From Candidatus Magasanikbacteria bacterium GW2011_GWC2_37_14 (lineage in GTDB: Bacteria > Patescibacteriota > Patescibacteriia > Magasanikbacterales > UBA922): a stretch of DNA of 60,438 nucleotides. The notes under the pieces are model-generated. The model saw nothing but the letters and a program-made list of their open reading frames with translations. It was not told the origin of the DNA and searched no databases. Location: positions 1 through 60,438 of the forward strand of contig LBSX01000006.1 of NCBI GenBank assembly GCA_000990355.1. Direction: 5' to 3'. Of the stretch, positions 55,695-60,438 are shown in pieces (position 1 is the first letter of the stretch; each line of letters starts with the position of its first letter). The translations under genes were made by a program, and so were the position numbers.

Positions 55695-55752
55695 CCCTCC
55701 ACATTTTTTATTTTCTAATAAAAGAAAGTAACAAGTGTGGAGGGTTTTTTGT
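55695..55752 (+). terminator. Long-stem terminator at the end of GC island C
   Basis: CCCTCCACA...TTATTTTCT aataa AAGAAAGTAA...TGTGGAGGG TTTTTT. Confidence 0.8.
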
Positions 55753-55789
55753 TTTTCTGCTATAATATAGTTATTGTAATTTCTTCCAC

Positions 55790-57127
55790 ATGCCTGTCGA
55801 AAATAAAAAAGCTTATGTGGTAGCTGTTGATATGGGCTATGGCCATCAACGTGCTGCCTATCCCTTGGCCGATTTGGCCGAAGGCGGAATTATTAATGCC
55901 AATATTTATCCGGGTATTCCCAAAGCCGATGAAAAACGTTGGCAAGCAGGACAAGGACTATACGAAACAATATCACGTTTAAAAAATTTACCATTTGTTG
56001 GCGAACGAATTTTTAAAATGATGGATTATTTTCAACGGGTAGAAAATTTTTATCCTGCACGTGATTTAAGTAAACCAACATTACAACTTCAACAAATTTA
56101 TAAAATGATTAGGAGTGGCTGGGGGCGTGATTTAATTAATCGTTTAAACAAAAATCCTTTGCCACTAATTAGTACTTTTTTTACTCCTGCTTATTTTGCC
56201 GAAGAGCACGGCTACAAAGGCGACATTTATTTGGTAATTTGTGATGCTGATTGTTCTCGGGCCTGGGCGCCGTTACATGCCAACAAAAGTCGGATTAAAT
56301 TTTTAATACCCAATCGTCGGGTCAAAGAACGTTTGGAACTTTATGGTGTTCGGCCTAGTAATATTTTTATTACTGGTTTTCCACTCCCCAAAGAAAATAT
56401 TGGTGGTCGAGATTTAAAAATTTTACGCCAAAGCGTGGCTCATCGGGTAAGTCATTTAGACCCGGAAGGCAAATATCAAAAAAAATTCAAAAATACTTTA
56501 AGTGAATTTTTGGGTAAAGTTTTTACCAACAAAAAACATGATGGTAAAGAACCACTGACCATTACTTTTGCGGTAGGTGGTGCAGGTGCACAAAAAGATT
56601 TAGGGGTCACAATTTTAAAAAGTTTAAAGAACCATATTAAAAATGGGACCATCCGTTTAAATTTGGTTGCTGGTGTGCGTCAAGATGTTTATCGTTTTTA
56701 TCAAGAGGCAATCAAAGAATTAAATTTAGAAAATTTTTATAATAATCAAGTAAATATTATTTTTGCAGAAAATAAAATGGCTTACTTTGCCAAGTTTAAT
56801 GCAATTTTGCTAGATACCGATATTTTGTGGACCAAACCTAGTGAGTTGTCTTTTTATGCGGGCTTGGGTTTGCCAATTATTATTGCTCCACCAGTGGGTT
56901 CGCAAGAAGTATTCAACAAAGCTTGGTTAAAATCAATTGGTGCGGGTGTAGAACAACAAGATCCAAATTACACTGCCGAGTGGCTTTTTGACTGGCTAGA
57001 ATCGGGGTGGTTGGCGCAGGCAGCTATGAGCGGTTTTCTAAATGCTCCGCGAAATGGCGCTTACCATATAGAAGATATTGTTTTAAAAGGTACCCCAAGT
57101 GAAATAGAAGACATTCATTTATTATAA
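55790..57127 (+). CDS. MGDG-synthase/MurG-like glycosyltransferase or conserved hypothetical
   Basis: VVAVDMGYGHQRAAYPLADL N-terminus; two-Rossmann style, VGGAGAQKDLGVTILKSL. Confidence 0.5.
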   Translation: MPVENKKAYVVAVDMGYGHQRAAYPLADLAEGGIINANIYPGIPKADEKRWQAGQGLYETISRLKNLPFVGERIFKMMDYFQRVENFYPARDLSKPTLQLQQIYKMIRSGWGRDLINRLNKNPLPLISTFFTPAYFAEEHGYKGDIYLVICDADCSRAWAPLHANKSRIKFLIPNRRVKERLELYGVRPSNIFITGFPLPKENIGGRDLKILRQSVAHRVSHLDPEGKYQKKFKNTLSEFLGKVFTNKKHDGKEPLTITFAVGGAGAQKDLGVTILKSLKNHIKNGTIRLNLVAGVRQDVYRFYQEAIKELNLENFYNNQVNIIFAENKMAYFAKFNAILLDTDILWTKPSELSFYAGLGLPIIIAPPVGSQEVFNKAWLKSIGAGVEQQDPNYTAEWLFDWLESGWLAQAAMSGFLNAPRNGAYHIEDIVLKGTPSEIEDIHLL

Positions 57128-57130
57128 ACT

Positions 57131-58033
57131 ATGTATTTATTTTTTTCTGCCATTGGTTATTTTTGTTTAGCCTTGGTGTCAATTTTGGATAAGTTTATTG
57201 TTAGTAACCAAAAAAGTAAGCCCGCAGTTTATGCTTTTTATACGGCAATTGTAATGTTGCCAATTTTATTTTTGCAATTTTATTTTGGTTTTCCTTTTTT
57301 AAATAATGATTGGTTTTGGGGCTTGATATCGGGAATAAGTTTTGGTTTGGCAATGTGGACTTTGTTTTTGGCAGTAGCCGAAGGAGAAGCATCACACATC
57401 GGACCATTTAGTGGAGCAATTTTAACTTTATTTACTTATTTATTAAGTAGTACTTTTTTAGGTGAAAAATTATCCAATATTCAAATTTTAGGTGTTATTA
57501 CTTTGTCAGTAGCTTGTTTGCTGCTTGCTTTTGAAAAGAGTAAACAACATAGCGGTTTTCACCGAGGATTTATTTGGGCAATAATTTCCGGATTGTTTTT
57601 TGCCGTTTCTTTGGTAAGTATCAAATATTTATATTTGCATTATCAATTTTGGCCAACGTTTATTTGGGCGCGTGGTACAACTGGTTTTTTGGGAGTTTTA
57701 ATGTTGGCATTGCCTAGTGTTAGAAAAAGTTTTAAAAAAACGAAAAATCAGGAACAAAAAACTAAACAAGAAAAGAAAATTTTTGTTATTTTGTCCAATA
57801 AAGTACTAAGTGTAGTAGCTACAGTTTTGCTTCAGTATGCCACGGCGATCGGCAGTGTAATTATCGTCAATGCCTTGGGTGGTTTACAATATGCTTTAAT
57901 GTTTTTGTTAATTTATTTGTCTACTAAATTTTTTCCTAAATTTTTTAAAGAATATTTTACCAAGCGTGAAATGGTTATGGAAATTTTGGCAATTATTTTA
58001 ATAATTATTGGTTCGGCCTTGTTTATTGTATGA
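57131..58033 (+). CDS. EamA/DMT-family transporter
   Basis: About 10 TM segments, EamA-like. Confidence 0.8.
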   Translation: MYLFFSAIGYFCLALVSILDKFIVSNQKSKPAVYAFYTAIVMLPILFLQFYFGFPFLNNDWFWGLISGISFGLAMWTLFLAVAEGEASHIGPFSGAILTLFTYLLSSTFLGEKLSNIQILGVITLSVACLLLAFEKSKQHSGFHRGFIWAIISGLFFAVSLVSIKYLYLHYQFWPTFIWARGTTGFLGVLMLALPSVRKSFKKTKNQEQKTKQEKKIFVILSNKVLSVVATVLLQYATAIGSVIIVNALGGLQYALMFLLIYLSTKFFPKFFKEYFTKREMVMEILAIILIIIGSALFIV

Positions 58034-59031
58034 TTTTTAAAATAATTAAAATTGTTTTTGGTTTATTATTTGTGGGTTTAATTATTTTTTATGGTTGTTT
58101 GTGGTTGTTGTCAAACAAACAATATAAAGTAGATTATGGAATAAGTTTTAGCCGTTTTCATGCCCAAAGTTTAGGTTTGGATTGGCAAAAAACATATTTG
58201 ACCATGTTGGACGAACTAAAACCAAAGTATATTCGTTTGGCAGCCACCTGGAGCGAAACCGAAGCCGAGAAAAATAAATTTGATTTTAGCGCTGTTGATT
58301 GGCAGATGAATGAAGCCCGGAAAAGGGGGGTAAATGTGCTCTTGGTGGTGGGTCAAAAAGCACCTCGTTGGCCAGAATGTCACGTGCCACAGTGGTCCAA
58401 AGAAGAAAATAACAGTGAGTACAGTCGTAGTTTTTTTAATTATGTAAAAATTGTTGTGGAACGTTATCAAAAAAATCCTGCTCTATATATGTGGCAAGTA
58501 GAAAACGAACCCTTTATAAAATTTCGTTTTGGCGAGTGCGAACATTATGACAGTACTTTGGTTAGTGATGAAGTAAGTTTGGTGAGAAGTTTAGATAAGG
58601 ATCATAGAATTTTAATTACTGACAGTGGGGAATTAAGTACTTGGCAAGATTCTTCTAAGGTTGGAGATTTGTTGGGCACTACAATTTATCGTATTGTTCG
58701 TACACCTAGTGGTCGGATTTGGCAGTATGATTGGGTACCAGCGGCATTTTATCGTTTAAAAGCCGAATTTTGGGGAGTAAACCTGGAAAATTTTATTGTT
58801 GCCGAATTACAGGCTGAACCTTGGTTTACTAGTAGTGGCCCAAGTAATACTGATTTGGAAGAACAAGCCAAAACTATGAATATAGGTCGTTTGGAAAATC
58901 ATTTTGATTATGTAGAAAAAATTGGGGTGTCACAAGCTTATCTTTGGGGTGTGGAATGGTGGTATTGGATGCGTGAAGTAAAACATGATGCGAGTTATTG
59001 GGAATTGGTAAAAACAAAAATCGCCAATTAG
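58030..59031 (+). CDS. Clan GH-A type glycoside hydrolase (cellulase-like)
   Basis: YIRLAATWSETEAEKNKFDFSAVDWQMNEARKRGVNVLLVVGQKAPRWPE..YMWQVENEPF. Confidence 0.72.
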   Translation: MIFKIIKIVFGLLFVGLIIFYGCLWLLSNKQYKVDYGISFSRFHAQSLGLDWQKTYLTMLDELKPKYIRLAATWSETEAEKNKFDFSAVDWQMNEARKRGVNVLLVVGQKAPRWPECHVPQWSKEENNSEYSRSFFNYVKIVVERYQKNPALYMWQVENEPFIKFRFGECEHYDSTLVSDEVSLVRSLDKDHRILITDSGELSTWQDSSKVGDLLGTTIYRIVRTPSGRIWQYDWVPAAFYRLKAEFWGVNLENFIVAELQAEPWFTSSGPSNTDLEEQAKTMNIGRLENHFDYVEKIGVSQAYLWGVEWWYWMREVKHDASYWELVKTKIAN

Positions 59032-59043
59032 GCGATTTTTTTG
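59019..59043 (+). terminator. Rho-independent terminator
   Basis: AAAATCGCCaattaGGCGATTTTTTT. Confidence 0.85.
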
Positions 59044-59192
59044 TACTGTATTATAAAAAGTGTTCGGACCCGCCTTCGTAAAAACTTTGGCGAGGCAGGC
59101 GAATTTTACCAGCCCCCCCCCCACTTTTACAAAAACGGTGTCGCGGTCTTTGACAATTTACAGTTTTTTAATGAGTTGATTATAACTCATTC

Positions 59193-59233
59193 CCATAAAT
59201 TTTTCAAGTCCCAAATGTTTGAAAAATTTATGG
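59193..59233. repeat. Perfect 15-bp inverted repeat
   Basis: CCATAAATTTTTCAA gtcccaaatgt TTGAAAAATTTATGG. Confidence 0.85.
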
Positions 59234-59254
59234 TTTTGGCGGCAAATTCTTTAC

Positions 59255-59334
59255 AAACAAAAAACCGTCAATCATTTTACATCAGCTCTCAACGATATTT
59301 CACATTAAGAACTAGTGATTGAGATTGACGGTTT
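59255..59334 (-). terminator. Long-loop terminator of GC island D (minus strand)
   Basis: Minus: AAACCGTCAATC ... GATTGACGGTTTTTTG. Confidence 0.7.
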
Positions 59335-59463
59335 AATGTCTCTTTTTCCTTACCAGCCTCGACCAGCCCCTGGACGAAGTATGCGTCCGATGATTTGGGG
59401 GCATCCGCTTAGGTTGGTTTGTTGGGGGGGTGAGATTGGGCTGAAGCGCCCTAGATCGCTGGA

Positions 59464-59883
59464 TTATCGAATTCGTACTTCGATTTCCAGCGTTGTTGAC
59501 GGCGTGGTGTCCACGCCGATTAGACACGCCAGTTCTTCGGCAGTCGCGTGGTAGTTGCCGAAGTTGGCGCCGAAGGCCGGGTCGAAATTACAGAAGTTCC
59601 ATTCTGGCACTTCTGTCAGCGGAACATGGCAGTAGAGGAACTTGTCCTTGGTGATCCCCTCGTACTTCTGAACCCCGGGGTACAGTGGCTCTTTCCCCGG
59701 CTTGCACCCGTGAGGGTTGAAGCAGAGGAACTTCGACACCGAGAGAGTGTTAGTCTCTCGGTCATACGAGATGACGCCCGGGCCCTTGAAGACCACTTGG
59801 GCATTTTCTCGCATCCTGTACAGAACCGCACCCAGCAGAATGCCGACGACGACGATGATCGCCACGATCGTTCGCGTTTTCAT
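59464..59883 (-). CDS. Membrane-anchored Cys-containing hypothetical protein in GC island D (139 aa)
   Basis: SD AGGAGGGG before ATG; MKTRTIVAIIVVVGILLGAVLYRM TM; SVSKFLCFNPHGCKPG. Confidence 0.65.
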   Translation of the reverse strand: MKTRTIVAIIVVVGILLGAVLYRMRENAQVVFKGPGVISYDRETNTLSVSKFLCFNPHGCKPGKEPLYPGVQKYEGITKDKFLYCHVPLTEVPEWNFCNFDPAFGANFGNYHATAEELACLIGVDTTPSTTLEIEVRIR

Positions 59884-59892
59884 CTACCCCTC

Positions 59893-60321
59893 CTAGCTCA
59901 GGAATGTGAACGAGTAGTACACGACCACACCCGACAGCACGACAGCCCTTGCCAGCAGAGCTCTCTTGTACATGCCGAAATGAGGGATGTGGACCCATGC
60001 TTCCAACCAACCCACATATTCATCTTCTGTGCACACATCTGGCCCGCTCGTTGGCAGCTCTTCTAGTTTGTGTGGGAAGAACGCCCAGAATATTCCTGAC
60101 TTTTTCAATTTTTTGTGGGTGAAAACAGACCAGAACCGTACCTTTGCGACGGACCTTTCGTGAATTTTGAAGGTGTCCATGTCACCCCTCCAGCGGGTGT
60201 ACCCGCCGGCCATGTCCATGTCTCGTGCGTCCGCCAGCACCCACGAGCGGCAGAACCACGTGTACACGAACATCAGCGCCACGAGCGCTACGAGCACCAG
60301 ATCCAACAGACTCACTTGCAT
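59893..60321 (-). CDS. Membrane hypothetical protein in GC island D (142 aa)
   Basis: SD GGGAGGA before ATG at 60321; MQVSLLDLVLVALVALMFVYTWF TM. Confidence 0.55.
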   Translation of the reverse strand: MQVSLLDLVLVALVALMFVYTWFCRSWVLADARDMDMAGGYTRWRGDMDTFKIHERSVAKVRFWSVFTHKKLKKSGIFWAFFPHKLEELPTSGPDVCTEDEYVGWLEAWVHIPHFGMYKRALLARAVVLSGVVVYYSFTFLS

Positions 60322-60438
60322 CGTATCCTCCCGCAAAGGGTTAGTCCAAAGGCACCCCGTGCCTCCGAACAAGAGCGACAGAGAAAATATAACCACCAGC
60401 TTTTTGTAGCTGGGCTTGTAGGTTGTAAAGAGCCAGAG

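Noticed and set aside
59113-59123. Poly-C run (accagcccccccccccac)
   Set aside because: Homopolymer could be a sequencing/assembly length error or part of a decayed repeat; not interpretable alone.
1-60438. CRISPR array
   Set aside because: No regularly spaced direct repeats with unique spacers; the repeats seen are dispersed palindromes.
23415-60438. GC islands as prophage or integron cassettes
   Set aside because: No integrase, attC-like sites or phage structural genes seen nearby; only the moron analogy is retained.

Overview
The window looks like an AT-rich chromosome segment of a Patescibacteria/CPR-type bacterium. This is inferred from the protein repertoire: DUF4012, DUF2304, many GT2/GT4 and sugar transferases, and AT-rich gene starts without clear Shine-Dalgarno (SD) sites. 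Housekeeping genes include rplJ-rplL with an L10 leader, mreB, a DNA pol III delta-prime-like gene, frr, glyS, tpiA, pilT-like, PBP2/FtsI-like, HU, rny, truB and transketolase. There are five intact tRNAs and a RelB/DinJ-YafQ-like toxin-antitoxin pair.

Four things stand out:
1. A ~9 kb tandem array of six paralogues (5776-14701). Each has a divergent N-terminal region and a C-terminal PEP-utilising 'mobile' phosphohistidine domain with the His retained, and no visible ATP-grasp or PEP-binding domain.
2. A membrane-anchored DsbA-like protein (42356-43108) whose two halves are in swapped order, as in a natural circular permutation.
3. Four sharply bounded GC-rich islands (about 23.4-23.9, 45.8-46.7, 53.5-55.7 and 59.3-60.4 kb) with strong SDs and, where visible, their own promoter and terminator. 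They resemble 'morons' and carry an OPT transporter and small secreted or membrane ORFans.
4. Several families of GC-rich palindromic repeats, many inserted in frame inside conserved genes (tsaB-like, glyS, truB, M16 peptidase, glycosyltransferase, methyltransferase, aminotransferase). They resemble Rickettsia palindromic elements.

All assignments come from reading the sequence and translations. No database search was run.
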